In this document: piece by piece, positions 16,774 to 26,217 of the stretch | How the letters are laid out: each line of letters opens with the position of its first letter | How positions within the stretch are numbered: the first letter of the stretch is position 1 | Origin: Alistipes sp. | GTDB lineage: Bacteria; Bacteroidota; Bacteroidia; Bacteroidales; Rikenellaceae | Assembly: GCA_017629035.1 (NCBI GenBank) | Contig: JAGBXX010000015.1 | Span: 1 to 64,000, forward strand | Direction of reading: 5' to 3' | Length of the DNA stretch: 64,000 bases | Notes under the pieces: generated by a model | What the model was told of the DNA's origin: nothing | What the model saw: only the letters and a program-made list of their open reading frames with translations | Database searches by the model: none | Translations under genes and position numbers: made by a program

Positions 16774-18057
16774 ATGAGTAACACATTGGTAGTTGTTGGC
16801 GCTCAGTGGGGCGACGAGGGTAAGGGTAAAATCACCGACTTCTATGCTGGTGATGCCGACGTCGTAGTACGCCACCAGGGTGGTAACAACGCTGGTCACA
16901 CAATCGTTTTCGACGGCAAGAAGTTTGCCCTTCAGTCGATTCCTTCGGGTGTATTCAACCCACATATCATAAACATCATGGCCAACGGTATGGTTATCAA
17001 CCCAGTATCGTTGTTCGAGGAGTTGGAGCGTCTGCACAACGCAGGTATCACCGACTACCAGCTCTACATCTCGGACCGTGCTGCCTGCGTGATGCCCTAC
17101 CACTCAATGCTCGACGGTGCTTACGAGGCACTCAAGGGTGGCCGTCAGATTGGTACTACCAAGAAGGGTATCGGCCCTGCATATACCGACAAGTATAGCC
17201 GTGTAGGTATCCGCATCGGCGACCTGCTCGACAAGGAGTACTTCGCAGAGCGTCTTAAGGATGCCTTGGCTCAGAAGAACATCGAGCTTCAGGCACTTGG
17301 CATGGAGCCTTGCGACTTCGACACTATCTATGAGCAGTATCTCGCACTCGGCGAGCGTCTTCGCCCAATGATCTGCGACACATCAGTGCTCCTTAACCGC
17401 CTTGTCGAGGAGGGTAAGAAGGTGTTGTTCGAGGGTGCTCAGGGTGTTATGCTCTGCATCGACCACGGTACATATCCATTCGTTACATCATCAAGCCCTA
17501 CGGCTGCAAGCGTGCCAGTAAATACTGGTATCGCACCACGCTACGTGGACAACGTTATGGGCGTTGCTAAGGCATATACAACACGTGTTGGCGAGGGTCC
17601 ATTCCCATCAGAGCTCTTCGACGAGCGTGCTGACTACATCCGTGAGCGTGGCCACGAGTATGGCACCGTTACTGGCCGTCCACGTCGTGTGGGTTGGCTC
17701 GACACCGTGGTGCTCAACCATGTGCGTCGTATCAGCGGCCTCAACTACCTCTCATTGATGTTGTTCGACGTATTGTCAGGCCTCGAGAAGATTCGCATCT
17801 GCACAGGCTACAAGCTCGACGGCAAGGATATCGACTACGTGCCTTCGACTATCGCTCAGCTCGAGCGTGTAGAGGCTCAGTATATCGAGCTCGACGGCTG
17901 GCAGGAGGATATCACAGGCATCAAGTCTTACGACGAGCTTCCAGCAAATGCTAAGGCATATATCGCTAAGCTTGAGGAGCTTACAGGTGTGGAGGTAGCA
18001 GTTGTATCTGTGGGTCCCGATCGTGAGCAGACAATCATCCGCAAGCAGATATTCTAA
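16774..18057 (+). CDS. purA: Adenylosuccinate synthetase (427 aa)
   Basis: Condenses IMP with aspartate, using GTP, in the first committed step to AMP. Hallmarks: WGDEGKGKITDF (GTP/IMP loop, catalytic Asp) at the N terminus, GGNNAGHTI, GTTKKGIGPAYTDK, FEGAQGVMLCIDHGTYPFVT and TGRPRRVGWLD. The full length matches the family. The position next to guanine deaminase and a purine permease forms a purine cluster. A hairpin terminator follows directly. Confidence 0.97.
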   Translation: MSNTLVVVGAQWGDEGKGKITDFYAGDADVVVRHQGGNNAGHTIVFDGKKFALQSIPSGVFNPHIINIMANGMVINPVSLFEELERLHNAGITDYQLYISDRAACVMPYHSMLDGAYEALKGGRQIGTTKKGIGPAYTDKYSRVGIRIGDLLDKEYFAERLKDALAQKNIELQALGMEPCDFDTIYEQYLALGERLRPMICDTSVLLNRLVEEGKKVLFEGAQGVMLCIDHGTYPFVTSSSPTAASVPVNTGIAPRYVDNVMGVAKAYTTRVGEGPFPSELFDERADYIRERGHEYGTVTGRPRRVGWLDTVVLNHVRRISGLNYLSLMLFDVLSGLEKIRICTGYKLDGKDIDYVPSTIAQLERVEAQYIELDGWQEDITGIKSYDELPANAKAYIAKLEELTGVEVAVVSVGPDREQTIIRKQIF

Positions 18058-18078
18058 CATATCACCAACAAACTCAAA

Positions 18079-18112
18079 GGTCCTATCTTCAGCAACGGAG
18101 ATAGGACTTTTT
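18079..18112 (+). terminator. purA terminator
   Basis: Arms GTCCTATCT and AGATAGGAC followed by TTTTT, about 22 bases after the purA stop. Confidence 0.8.
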
Positions 18113-18171
18113 CTTTACGTGAGAAGGAGAAATTTTCGTGGGCAATACTTGCGATTGATTGCAATCTTTAC

Positions 18172-18179
18172 TACCTTTG
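18172..18179 (+). promoter_or_regulatory. -7 promoter element for the first YD-repeat gene
   Basis: TACCTTTG (TAnnTTTG), 41 bases before the ATG at 18220. Confidence 0.4.
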
Positions 18180-18219
18180 TATTACTATAACCGCAAACAA
18201 CAAACAAACCAAATAGACT

Positions 18220-19143
18220 ATGAAACGCGTATTTATGTTCGCTGCCGCGGCTCTCGTGGCTATATGCAGCACGTGTGTATCGGCCATTGCTCAGCCCCCC
18301 AAACGCCATGGTTGGGACGTGAATATTCCGCTATATGGCGATGTTGAGTCGGTAACTATGACACTTTATGAGTGTAACACAGAGAGTAGCAATACCGGTC
18401 GAGGTGAAGCTATGGGTTCTACCAAATATTACTTCAACGAGGCTGGCAATGTAACCAAGAAGGATAGTTACAGCCCTGATGGCTCATCGTGGGGTCAGGA
18501 GACGTATAAATACGACTCTAAGGGAAATATGACCGAGAAGGCCTCATACAGCTCTAGCGGCTCGTTGAATGAAAAGATTACCTATATCTACGACCATCGA
18601 GGAGATATGATTGAGATGGCTGAGTACAACTCAAACAACTCGTTGCGCTGTAAGACTTACTACACATACAACTCTAATGGAAATGTGACCGATGCGTATA
18701 GTTACAACTCAGATGGTTCAGTGAATTATAGGCATATTTGGAAATATGACTCTCGAGGAAATAAGATTTCATGGAATATATACTACGACTCAACGCGTTC
18801 TAAGCATATTTGGAAATACAACTCTGCGGGAAAGGTGACCGAGTGGCTTATATACGAAGATGGTGTATATTATGGTAAGGATACCTACAAATACGACTCT
18901 AATGGGAATTTGACCCAGTATGCCGGATACGAAGGAAACGGGTTGTTGTCGTGGAAGCAAGTATACACATACGACTCTAATGGAAATATGATTGAGGTGT
19001 CATACTATGGCGAAAACGGCAAGTTGCTCACAAAGATTACCTACAAGTACGACTCGCACGGAAACATTATCGAGGCACCTGCAGAAGAGAATCCTGAGTG
19101 TTTACCCCCTATTGCAGTTTACGAGATTGTCTATCGCAATTAG
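18220..19143 (+). CDS. Secreted YD-repeat protein (307 aa)
   Basis: Signal peptide ending near SAIAQ, a short conserved lead (RHGWDVNIPLYGDVESV), then about eight degenerate repeats of ~23-26 residues around the core Y-x-Y-D-S-x-G-N-M-x-E. This resembles the YD/RHS repeat that builds beta cage or solenoid structures. Here there is no RHS core protease or toxin tip, so it is a repeat-only exported protein, possibly an extracellular beta solenoid. The C terminus AVYEIVYRN is shared with the paralogue at 19625-20791 (AVYEI / TVYEITYRN). The repeats are much more diverged than in that paralogue, pointing to an older copy. Confidence 0.7.
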   Translation: MKRVFMFAAAALVAICSTCVSAIAQPPKRHGWDVNIPLYGDVESVTMTLYECNTESSNTGRGEAMGSTKYYFNEAGNVTKKDSYSPDGSSWGQETYKYDSKGNMTEKASYSSSGSLNEKITYIYDHRGDMIEMAEYNSNNSLRCKTYYTYNSNGNVTDAYSYNSDGSVNYRHIWKYDSRGNKISWNIYYDSTRSKHIWKYNSAGKVTEWLIYEDGVYYGKDTYKYDSNGNLTQYAGYEGNGLLSWKQVYTYDSNGNMIEVSYYGENGKLLTKITYKYDSHGNIIEAPAEENPECLPPIAVYEIVYRN

Positions 19144-19266
19144 TATGACAACGGCACAATGTATATGAGGGCGTTCGGCGAATATGCCGGACGCTCTCTG
19201 CTTTAATTCTCTAACCTCCCTACATTCCCTACTCCACCACACTATCCAACAATACCCCGCATTGTC

Positions 19267-19290
19267 ACGGGTTACAAAAACGTAACCCGC
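19267..19290. repeat. ACGGGTTAC palindrome, copy 1
   Basis: CGGGTTAC and GTAACCCG arms with the six-base loop AAAAAC. Same core as 19371-19394, 56096-56119 and (inverted) 60945-60968. No T-run follows, so a simple terminator role is unlikely for this copy. Confidence 0.7.
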
Positions 19291-19370
19291 GCTCAAATCA
19301 TATCTCACGACAACTAGTATACACATCCCATCCTGCTTTTATTCTCTAATCTACGCCCCCCCACATTGTC

Positions 19371-19394
19371 ACGGGTTACAAAAACGTAACCCGT
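19371..19394. repeat. ACGGGTTAC palindrome, copy 2
   Basis: Nine-base arms ACGGGTTAC and GTAACCCGT with loop AAAAAC. The preceding bases CATTGTC are the same as in copy 1. Confidence 0.7.
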
Positions 19395-19558
19395 GAGTTA
19401 TAGGGGTGATACTCTTTTTTTATAGGTGGGGCTTGTTCTGGGTATCAAAAGGAATAAACATATCTGGGTTGTTGGGGCTTTACGGTAATGAGGGGAGGCA
19501 TAGCTGAACTGCAGGGGTAGTGCACTTATCGAGATAGCAGAAGCTATTTGCTAAAATA

Positions 19559-19590
19559 TTTGCATTAATCTTCGATATTTGCTACTTTTG
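19559..19590 (+). promoter_or_regulatory. Promoter of the second YD-repeat gene
   Basis: TTTG at 19559-19562 and TACTTTTG at 19583-19590 are 20 bases apart, a good Bacteroidetes -33/-7 pair, 34 bases before the ATG. Confidence 0.5.
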
Positions 19591-19624
19591 TGAGTAAAGA
19601 TAAAATAGATAAAACTCACAAATT

Positions 19625-20791
19625 ATGAAACGCATATTTTTACTATTATCTATCACTACAGCTGCATTGTTCAGCTCGTATGACTTAAAGGCTGAGGCTC
19701 CCGAGCGTCAAGGCTGGAAGGAGGATTTTCCTCTATATGGCGATGTTGAGTCGGTTGTTAAGACACAGTATAAGCTCGAGGATAAGTTTGGAGAGGTTGT
19801 GCGAGGAGGCATTCGGGATCGCGTTAAATATTATTTTAATGATGCTGGAGATGTAATTAAGGAGGCTTGGTACAACCCTGATGGCTCGTTGATTGATAAG
19901 GCTATTTACAAATACGACTCCTCGGGAAATATGATTGAGGGTACTGGGTACGAATCAGATGGCTCGTTGGTCGGTAAGAAGATTTACAAATACGACTCAT
20001 CGGGAAATATGATTGAGAAGGCTTGGTACGACTCAGATGTCTCGTCGGACGGTAAGTGTATTTACAAGTACGACTCCTCGGGAAATATGATTGAGAAGGC
20101 TTGGTACGACTCAGATGTCTCGTCGGACGGTAAGTGTATTTACAAGTACGACTCCTCGGGAAATGAGATTGAGTATGCTGAATACAACTCAGACGGCTCG
20201 TTGTATAGGAAGTACACTTACAAATACGACCCCTCGGGAAATAGGATTGAGAGTGCTTCGTACAACTCAGATGGCTCGTTGAGCGGTAAGAGTATTAACA
20301 AATACGACTCATCGGGAAATAGGATTGAGTATGCTAGGTACAACTCAGGTGGCTCGTTGTTTGAGAAGGTGATTTACAAATACGACTCATCGGGAAATAT
20401 GGTTGAGGAGGCTGAGTACGGATCAGATGGCTCGTTGGGCGGTAAGAAGATTTACAAATACGACTCATCGGGAAATATGATTGAGGAGGCCTGGTACAAA
20501 TCAGATGGCTCGTTGATCAGTAAATATATTTACAAATACGACTCCTCGGGAAATAAGATTGAGGATGCTAGGTACGAATCAGACGGCTCGTTGGATAGGA
20601 AGCACACTTACAAATACGACTCATCGGGAAATATGATTGAGGAGGCTGTGTACGAATCAGATGGCTCGTTGGGCTATAAATATATTTACAAATACGACTC
20701 ACGAGGAAATATGATTGAGGAGACTAGGTATCGAAGCGAAGCACTTACCCCTATATCACTGACAGTCTACGAAATCACCTACCGCAATTAG
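19625..20791 (+). CDS. Secreted YD-repeat protein with recently expanded repeats (388 aa)
   Basis: Signal peptide, then the lead RQGWKEDFPLYGDVESV shared with the 18220 protein, one degenerate unit and 11 regular 26-residue units of the form YKYDSSGNMIE-x3-Y-x-SDGSL-x4-I. The regularity at DNA level (78-bp units) is striking. Units at 19991-20068 and 20069-20146 differ by a single base, a sign of very recent slippage or unequal exchange. The repeat should form an extended beta structure outside the cell. No toxin or enzyme domain is present. Ends in TVYEITYRN, as in the paralogue, and is followed by a terminator. Confidence 0.75.
   Translation: MKRIFLLLSITTAALFSSYDLKAEAPERQGWKEDFPLYGDVESVVKTQYKLEDKFGEVVRGGIRDRVKYYFNDAGDVIKEAWYNPDGSLIDKAIYKYDSSGNMIEGTGYESDGSLVGKKIYKYDSSGNMIEKAWYDSDVSSDGKCIYKYDSSGNMIEKAWYDSDVSSDGKCIYKYDSSGNEIEYAEYNSDGSLYRKYTYKYDPSGNRIESASYNSDGSLSGKSINKYDSSGNRIEYARYNSGGSLFEKVIYKYDSSGNMVEEAEYGSDGSLGGKKIYKYDSSGNMIEEAWYKSDGSLISKYIYKYDSSGNKIEDARYESDGSLDRKHTYKYDSSGNMIEEAVYESDGSLGYKYIYKYDSRGNMIEETRYRSEALTPISLTVYEITYRN
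19991..20146 (+). repeat. Near-identical 78-bp tandem duplication inside the YD-repeat gene
   Basis: Two successive 78-bp units (19991-20068, 20069-20146) are the same except for one base near the start (TCATCG versus TCCTCG). The neighbouring units are clearly more diverged. Confidence 0.9.
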
Positions 20792-20812
20792 GGGGCACAA
20801 ACCAAAGTTTTG

Positions 20813-20845
20813 GAGAGCTTAACATTGTTAGGCTCTCTTTTTTTT
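20813..20845 (+). terminator. Terminator of the second YD-repeat gene
   Basis: Arms GAGAGCTTAAC and GTTAGGCTCTC followed by eight T, 22 bases after the stop. Confidence 0.85.
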
Positions 20846-20987
20846 GGGGCTACTGCAAGTGAGTTTGCGAGCGATTTTACATAAATTGGAAGATTTTACA
20901 CCCATTATTCGCATATTTGGCAAAAAATTTATAACTTTGAAAGTCAAAGCGAATATTTCCTTAGGAAATTAATGAGAAAAACGAGAT

Positions 20988-22940
20988 ATGATGAATACTA
21001 AGTATCAACTTCCCAAGCATGGCGGTCTGGACAAGGAGTCTGCGCCCAAAGATATTGTGCATCGCTACGAGCGTATACCCACACGTGTATTCGAGAGCGA
21101 GTATCACGGTGTGCAGTATGTTGCCGACATCATCTGTCGCATGATACGCAACCACCGAGAGATAGCTTCGGCACGTGACATCTACGAGGAGCTACCACCA
21201 TTCGTGCTCGGACTAACCACAGGACGAACACCTATGGGCCTCTACCGTGAGCTTGTGAAGCGCTATCAGGAGGGCGAGGTATCGTTCCAGAATGTTGCGG
21301 TATACTCACTCGACGAGTTCTACCCTATCAAGAGCACCGACCAGCAGAGTCGTAACTTCCGTATCCACGACGAGTTTCTCAAATTTATCGACATACTCCC
21401 CGAGAATATCCACATCCCTGATGGCACAGTGCCACAGAGCGAGATCTCGGAGTACTGCGCAGCCTACGAAAAGTCGATACGCAAGATCGACCTCATGATC
21501 ATCGGCATGGGCGAGGAGGGACAGCTCGGATTCAACGAGCAGGGCTCCTATGCCAAGTCGCAGACACGCCTCGTGGAGCTCTCGCACAACTCACGCAAGG
21601 TGCAGTCGCAGCAGTTCCACGACTTCGACAACACCCCAAAGATGGCTATCACCATGGGTCTTGGCACAATCATGCGTGCCGACCGCATCGTGGTAATGGC
21701 ATGGGGCGAGGAGAAGGCGCAGATTGTGCAGCGTGTGGTGGAGGGTGAGATTTCGGACATCGTACCAGCAAGCCACCTTCAGGAGCACCACGCCATAGAG
21801 ATGGTTATCGACGAGAATGCCGCCGAGAACCTCACACGTGAGCAGACACCATGGCTCGTGGGTCCATGTATCTGGACACCTAAGTTTGTGCGTAAGGCCG
21901 TGGTATGGCTCTGCAACAAGGTAAACAAGCCTATCCTCAAGCTCACCTACAAGGACTATATCGAGAACTCATTGGGCGAGCTATTGGAGAAGTGCGGAAC
22001 ATATAACAACATCAATATCAGGGTCTTTAACGACCTCCAGCACACCATCACAGGTTGGCCTGGTGGCAAGCCTAATGCCGACGACTCAACACGTCCTGCA
22101 CCATCGTTGCCATACCCTAAGCGAGCACTCATATTCTCGCCACACCCCGATGATGATGTTATCTCTATGGGTGGAACGTTCATCCGCCTTGTGGAGCAGG
22201 GTCACGACGTACATGTGGCCTACCAGACCTCGGGTAATGTTGCCGTGCACGACGACGTTGTCATCCAGAACATCGACACAGCACGTGAGCTCGGCCTGGG
22301 CAACAGCTACGACGAGGTGCGTGAGATTATCGCAGCGAAGCGAAGCGGCGAGCCTGAGCCACGCAAGCTCCTCGACATCAAGGGTGCTATACGCCGTGCT
22401 GAGGCACGTGCCGCAGTGCGCTCATTTGGCCTTAACCCCGACACCAACGCCCACTTCCTCAACCTTCCATTCTACGAGACTGGAGGTATCAAGAAGGGCA
22501 CGATTTCTGATGTAGACATCGACATCATCGTCAAGCTGCTCAGAGAGATACGTCCTCACCAGATCTACGCTGCAGGCGACCTTGCAGACCCTCACGGCAC
22601 ACACCGTATATGTATCGAGGCGCTGCTCGAGGCCTTGGACCGCACCAAGGATGACGACTGGAGAGAGGAGTGCCACTTGTGGCTCTACCGTGGCGCATGG
22701 ATGGAGTGGAACCTCGGCTTGGTAGATATGGCCGTGCCACTCTCGCCCGACGAGATGCTCAAGAAGCGTCACGCCATTTATCGCCACCTCTCACAGAAGG
22801 ATATCGTGCCATTCCCTGGCAGCGACACCCGTGAGTTCTGGCAGCGTGCCGAGGAGCGTACGCAGAACACTGCAAAGCTATACGACAAGCTCGGCATGGC
22901 TGAGTATCAGGCTATTGAGGTATTTGTAAAAATGTTTTAA
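20988..22940 (+). CDS. NagB-like / LmbE (PIG-L) deacetylase fusion protein (650 aa)
   Basis: Two-domain cytoplasmic protein. Residues ~30-290 follow the glucosamine-6-phosphate deaminase fold (FVLGLTTGRTPMGLYREL, YSLDEFYPI, IIGMGEEGQLGFNEQGS). Residues ~370-640 are an LmbE/PIG-L zinc deacetylase with SPHPDDDVISMGGT and DPHGTHR. In standard NagB the active loop reads [10 protein letters not shown]. Here it is GEEGQLGFNE, so the catalytic Asp is Glu177 and the catalytic His is Gln179. The LmbE zinc motif is intact. The fusion is known in Bacteroidetes and often annotated as a deaminase, but the residues suggest that the deacetylase half is the active one. A genuine nagB follows after 15 bases. 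Confidence 0.85.
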   Translation: MMNTKYQLPKHGGLDKESAPKDIVHRYERIPTRVFESEYHGVQYVADIICRMIRNHREIASARDIYEELPPFVLGLTTGRTPMGLYRELVKRYQEGEVSFQNVAVYSLDEFYPIKSTDQQSRNFRIHDEFLKFIDILPENIHIPDGTVPQSEISEYCAAYEKSIRKIDLMIIGMGEEGQLGFNEQGSYAKSQTRLVELSHNSRKVQSQQFHDFDNTPKMAITMGLGTIMRADRIVVMAWGEEKAQIVQRVVEGEISDIVPASHLQEHHAIEMVIDENAAENLTREQTPWLVGPCIWTPKFVRKAVVWLCNKVNKPILKLTYKDYIENSLGELLEKCGTYNNINIRVFNDLQHTITGWPGGKPNADDSTRPAPSLPYPKRALIFSPHPDDDVISMGGTFIRLVEQGHDVHVAYQTSGNVAVHDDVVIQNIDTARELGLGNSYDEVREIIAAKRSGEPEPRKLLDIKGAIRRAEARAAVRSFGLNPDTNAHFLNLPFYETGGIKKGTISDVDIDIIVKLLREIRPHQIYAAGDLADPHGTHRICIEALLEALDRTKDDDWREECHLWLYRGAWMEWNLGLVDMAVPLSPDEMLKKRHAIYRHLSQKDIVPFPGSDTREFWQRAEERTQNTAKLYDKLGMAEYQAIEVFVKMF

Positions 22941-22955
22941 TCCAAAATAATCCCT

Positions 22956-23738
22956 ATGAGAGTTATCATCAAAGATAAATCAGCAGAGGTTGCTCAGTGG
23001 GCAGCCGCACATATCGTAAACGAGATCAAGGCCAAAGCAGCAAAGACCGACGCCCCCTTCGTGCTCGGCTTGCCAACGGGCTCAACACCTCTCGAGACAT
23101 ACAAAGAGCTTATTCGCCTGCACAAGGCGGGTGAGGTGTCGTTCAAGAATGTCGTGACATTCAACATGGACGAGTATGTGGGCCTCGAGGAGTCACACCC
23201 TGAGAGCTACCACTCATTCATGTGGAACAACTTCTTCTCGCACGTAGACATCGACCCTAAGAATGTACATATCCTCAATGGCAACGCCGAGGATCTCATG
23301 GCCGAGTGCGAGGCCTACGAGGCGGCTATTGTCGAGGCAGGAGGCATCGACCTCTTCATGGGTGGCGTAGGCGAGGATGGACATATCGCCTTCAACGAGC
23401 CATTCTCATCGCTCGAGTCACGCACACGCATCAAGACCCTCACGCCCGACACCATCGCCGTGAACTCACGCTTCTTTGGTGGCGACATCTCGAAGGTACC
23501 TACCCAGGCACTCACCGTGGGTGTGGCAACAATTCTCTCGGCACGCAAGGTGATGATCCTTGCCACAGGCCCTAAGAAGGCACGTGCACTGCGCCACGCC
23601 ATCGAGGGAAGCTACAACCACATGTGGACACTATCGGCATTGCAGACACACCCTGCAGGCATAATCGTATGCGACGACAGTGCTGCCGAGGAGCTCAAAG
23701 TATCGACCTACCGCTACTTCAAAAATATCGAGAAGTAG
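22956..23738 (+). CDS. nagB: Glucosamine-6-phosphate deaminase (260 aa)
   Basis: Converts glucosamine-6-phosphate to fructose-6-phosphate and ammonia, linking amino sugars to glycolysis. Full-length family member with [15 protein letters not shown] (phosphate loop), FNMDEYVGL (Asp of the active site) and [14 protein letters not shown] with the catalytic Asp, His and Glu all present. It lies directly behind the NagB-LmbE fusion on the same transcript. Together they suggest use of N-acetylglucosamine-type sugars from mucin or cell wall. Confidence 0.95.
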   Translation: MRVIIKDKSAEVAQWAAAHIVNEIKAKAAKTDAPFVLGLPTGSTPLETYKELIRLHKAGEVSFKNVVTFNMDEYVGLEESHPESYHSFMWNNFFSHVDIDPKNVHILNGNAEDLMAECEAYEAAIVEAGGIDLFMGGVGEDGHIAFNEPFSSLESRTRIKTLTPDTIAVNSRFFGGDISKVPTQALTVGVATILSARKVMILATGPKKARALRHAIEGSYNHMWTLSALQTHPAGIIVCDDSAAEELKVSTYRYFKNIEK

Positions 23739-23749
23739 TTAACACATAA

Positions 23750-23783
23750 GGGGTTGTCAAAAGCAAACGACAACCCCATTTTT
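23750..23783 (+). terminator. Terminator after nagB
   Basis: GGGGTTGTC and GACAACCCC arms with a ten-base loop and ATTTTT, between nagB and uvrB. Confidence 0.8.
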
Positions 23784-23799
23784 AATCGCTATACGTACT

Positions 23800-25836
23800 A
23801 TGGATTTCAAACTTGTTACCAACCTTGAGCCCCGTGGCGACCAGCCCGAGGCCATTAAGGCGCTTGTCGACGCTGTGCAGAGCAACGTCGACCACACCAC
23901 GCTCATAGGTGTAACAGGCTCGGGAAAGACATTCACCATAGCCAACGTAATAGCGCAGACAAACCGACCCACACTCGTACTGAGCCACAACAAGACGCTC
24001 GCAGCGCAGCTCTACAACGAGTTCAAAAACTTCTTTCCCGAGAATGCCGTGGAGTACTTCGTATCCTACTACGACTACTACCAGCCCGAGGCCTACATCC
24101 CCACGACAAATACATACATCGAGAAGGAGCTATCGATTAACGACGACATCGAGCAGCTACGCCTTAAGACCGTGACATCGCTACTCTCAGGACGTAGAGA
24201 TGTCATCGTCGTGTCGAGCGTGTCGTGCATCTACGGATGTGGTAATCCCGAGGATTTTCATGCCACAGCCATAGAGGTAGAGGTAGGCAAATGCTATGAG
24301 CGCAACACCCTACTACACAGATTTATAGACGCCTTCTACACTCGCACGGAGCGAGAGCTTCAGCCCTCGACATTCCGTGTTACGGGCGAGACCATAGACA
24401 TCATGACAGCCTATGGCGAGTTTGGCAACCAGTGCTTCCGCCTCACGTTCTTCGACGACGAGCTCGAGTCGATACACAACATCGACCCCACAACGGGACA
24501 GAGGCTAAGCTCGCTCACGAGCATGAAGATATACTCGGCAAATATGTTCGTGACAACAGAGCAGCGCCGACAAAAGGCTATAGACCAGATAACCCTCGAC
24601 CTAGGCAAGCAGATAAAATTCTTCCAGGATCAAAACGAGGAGGAGTATGCCGATCGTCTTAAGCGCCGTGTGGAGTACGACATCGAGATGCTCAAGGAGC
24701 TGGGATACTGCAATGGTATAGAGAACTACTCACGCTATTTCGATGGCCGTGAGGCGGGCTCACGCCCCTTCTGCCTGCTCGACTTCTTCCCCGACGACTT
24801 TGTCACAGTCATTGACGAGAGCCATGTCACACTACCCCAGATTCGAGGTATGTATGGCGGCGACCGAGCACGCAAGGAGAACCTCGTAGATTACGGCTAC
24901 AGACTGCCTGCAGCAAAGGATAACCGCCCACTGCGCTACAACGAGTTTAACTCACTCACACCCACAAAGATATACGTGAGTGCAACGCCTGCCGACTACG
25001 AGCTTAGCCGTAGCCGTGGACATATCATCGAGCAGCTTGTGCGCCCCACGGCAATCATCGACCCAGCAATCTATGTGCGCCCCACGGAGAATCAGATCGA
25101 CGACCTACTCGAGGAGGTAAATACCGAGGTGCGCAAGGGCAACAAGGTTCTTGTCACAACACTCACCAAGCGCATGGCCGAGGAGCTATCGCAGTACCTC
25201 GACCGCATAGGTGTGCGCAATAGCTACATACACTGCGACGTCGACACGATGGATCGTGTTCAGGTGCTCGACAACCTACGCGACGACATGATCGACGTGA
25301 TTGTGGGCGTGAACCTCTTGCGTGAAGGTCTTGACCTGCCCGATGTATCACTCGTGGCGCTCTTCGATGCCGACAAGGAGGGTTTTCTGCGTAATGTGCG
25401 CTCAATGACACAGACCGCAGGACGTGCCGCACGCCACCCCAATGGCCGTGTGATAATGTATGCCGACACGATGAGCCGCTCCATGCTCCAGACAATAGCC
25501 GACAGCAACCGCCGCCGTGCCAAGCAGATAGCCTTCAACCTTGAGCATGGCGTGATGCCACGCAAGGCCGGTCGTAGTGGCAATGGACAGAGTGCTCTGC
25601 TCAGCGAGCGAGAGAGCACGAAGCCTCAGAATATGACCGTATATCCACTCGTGGAGGATCACTACGCACCAGCAATGGCTGCTGAGAGTATGTCAGAATA
25701 CCAGACGCCCGAGCGCATCAAAGAGCTTATAAAGCAGGCGCACGACGACATGACACGTGCCGCCAAGTCGCTCGACTATCTCGCCGCCGCACGCTACCGT
25801 GATCAGATGCGTGAGCTGGAAAAACTACTCAAATAG
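23800..25836 (+). CDS. uvrB: Excinuclease ABC subunit B (678 aa)
   Basis: Damage-verifying helicase-like subunit of nucleotide excision repair; loads with UvrA and recruits UvrC. Visible: Walker A GVTGSGKT (~38-45), the beta-hairpin region YYDYYQPEAYIP, DESH helicase motif II, YVSATPADYE, GVNLLREGLDLPDVSLVAL, TQTAGRAARHPNGRVIMYAD, and the C-terminal UVR motif ending in the RYRDQMRELEKLL coiled region that contacts UvrC. Length is normal. Starts 17 bases after the nagB terminator. Confidence 0.97.
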   Translation: MDFKLVTNLEPRGDQPEAIKALVDAVQSNVDHTTLIGVTGSGKTFTIANVIAQTNRPTLVLSHNKTLAAQLYNEFKNFFPENAVEYFVSYYDYYQPEAYIPTTNTYIEKELSINDDIEQLRLKTVTSLLSGRRDVIVVSSVSCIYGCGNPEDFHATAIEVEVGKCYERNTLLHRFIDAFYTRTERELQPSTFRVTGETIDIMTAYGEFGNQCFRLTFFDDELESIHNIDPTTGQRLSSLTSMKIYSANMFVTTEQRRQKAIDQITLDLGKQIKFFQDQNEEEYADRLKRRVEYDIEMLKELGYCNGIENYSRYFDGREAGSRPFCLLDFFPDDFVTVIDESHVTLPQIRGMYGGDRARKENLVDYGYRLPAAKDNRPLRYNEFNSLTPTKIYVSATPADYELSRSRGHIIEQLVRPTAIIDPAIYVRPTENQIDDLLEEVNTEVRKGNKVLVTTLTKRMAEELSQYLDRIGVRNSYIHCDVDTMDRVQVLDNLRDDMIDVIVGVNLLREGLDLPDVSLVALFDADKEGFLRNVRSMTQTAGRAARHPNGRVIMYADTMSRSMLQTIADSNRRRAKQIAFNLEHGVMPRKAGRSGNGQSALLSERESTKPQNMTVYPLVEDHYAPAMAAESMSEYQTPERIKELIKQAHDDMTRAAKSLDYLAAARYRDQMRELEKLLK

Positions 25837-25933
25837 CACGAAAATTTTTCTCTATTTTTCTTTTGACACAACCTGTCAAAAAAGCATAGTTACTTTGCAC
25901 CCAGAAACAGGAATTAACAACCTAAAATGCAAA

Positions 25934-26152
25934 ATGACTATGAGCCTTAACTACACAATCGACTGCCGTCACTGCGGCAACCATACAAACTTCGAGTTCT
26001 ACACCAACAGCCGAACAATGCGCCACGACAACCTCGATGAGCTGCAGCATATCGACACTGAGTGTGCTATACGCTGCCCCGTATGTCGCTCAAAACTAAA
26101 CACTTCGGAAGCCGATTTCAGAGCACAGGTCAAGCTCACACGCACGGCATAA
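25934..26152 (+). CDS. Small zinc-ribbon protein (72 aa)
   Basis: The open frame extends upstream into uvrB, but the ATG at 25934 fits: it lies after the uvrB stop, and a TTACTTTG promoter-like element stands about 45 bases upstream. The protein has two CxxC knuckles, CRHC near the N terminus and CPVC about 35 residues later, as in a zinc ribbon. The end is basic. No family is recognised; roles in nucleic-acid or protein binding are possible. Confidence 0.55.
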   Translation: MTMSLNYTIDCRHCGNHTNFEFYTNSRTMRHDNLDELQHIDTECAIRCPVCRSKLNTSEADFRAQVKLTRTA

Positions 26153-26217
26153 CGATTGCTTATACCCGCATAAGTAAAAAGTAAGGCTCTAATGTATGAT
26201 GTTACGAAAAAAAATCG

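Larger units (their letters stand above)
19144..19624. other. Intergenic region between the two YD-repeat genes
   Basis: No gene is seen in these 480 bases. It carries two copies of the ACGGGTTAC palindrome (19267-19290 and 19371-19394), 104 bases apart, each preceded by a similar lead that includes TTCTCTAA and CATTGTC. The -7 element of the second gene lies at the right end. Confidence 0.6.

Noticed and set aside
19850..20730. CRISPR-like or satellite DNA
   Set aside because: The 78-bp periodicity is in frame and encodes YD repeats within a single gene with signal peptide and terminator.
18220..20791. RHS-type polymorphic toxin system
   Set aside because: No RHS core, no variable C-terminal toxin and no small immunity gene; both proteins end in the same short peptide.
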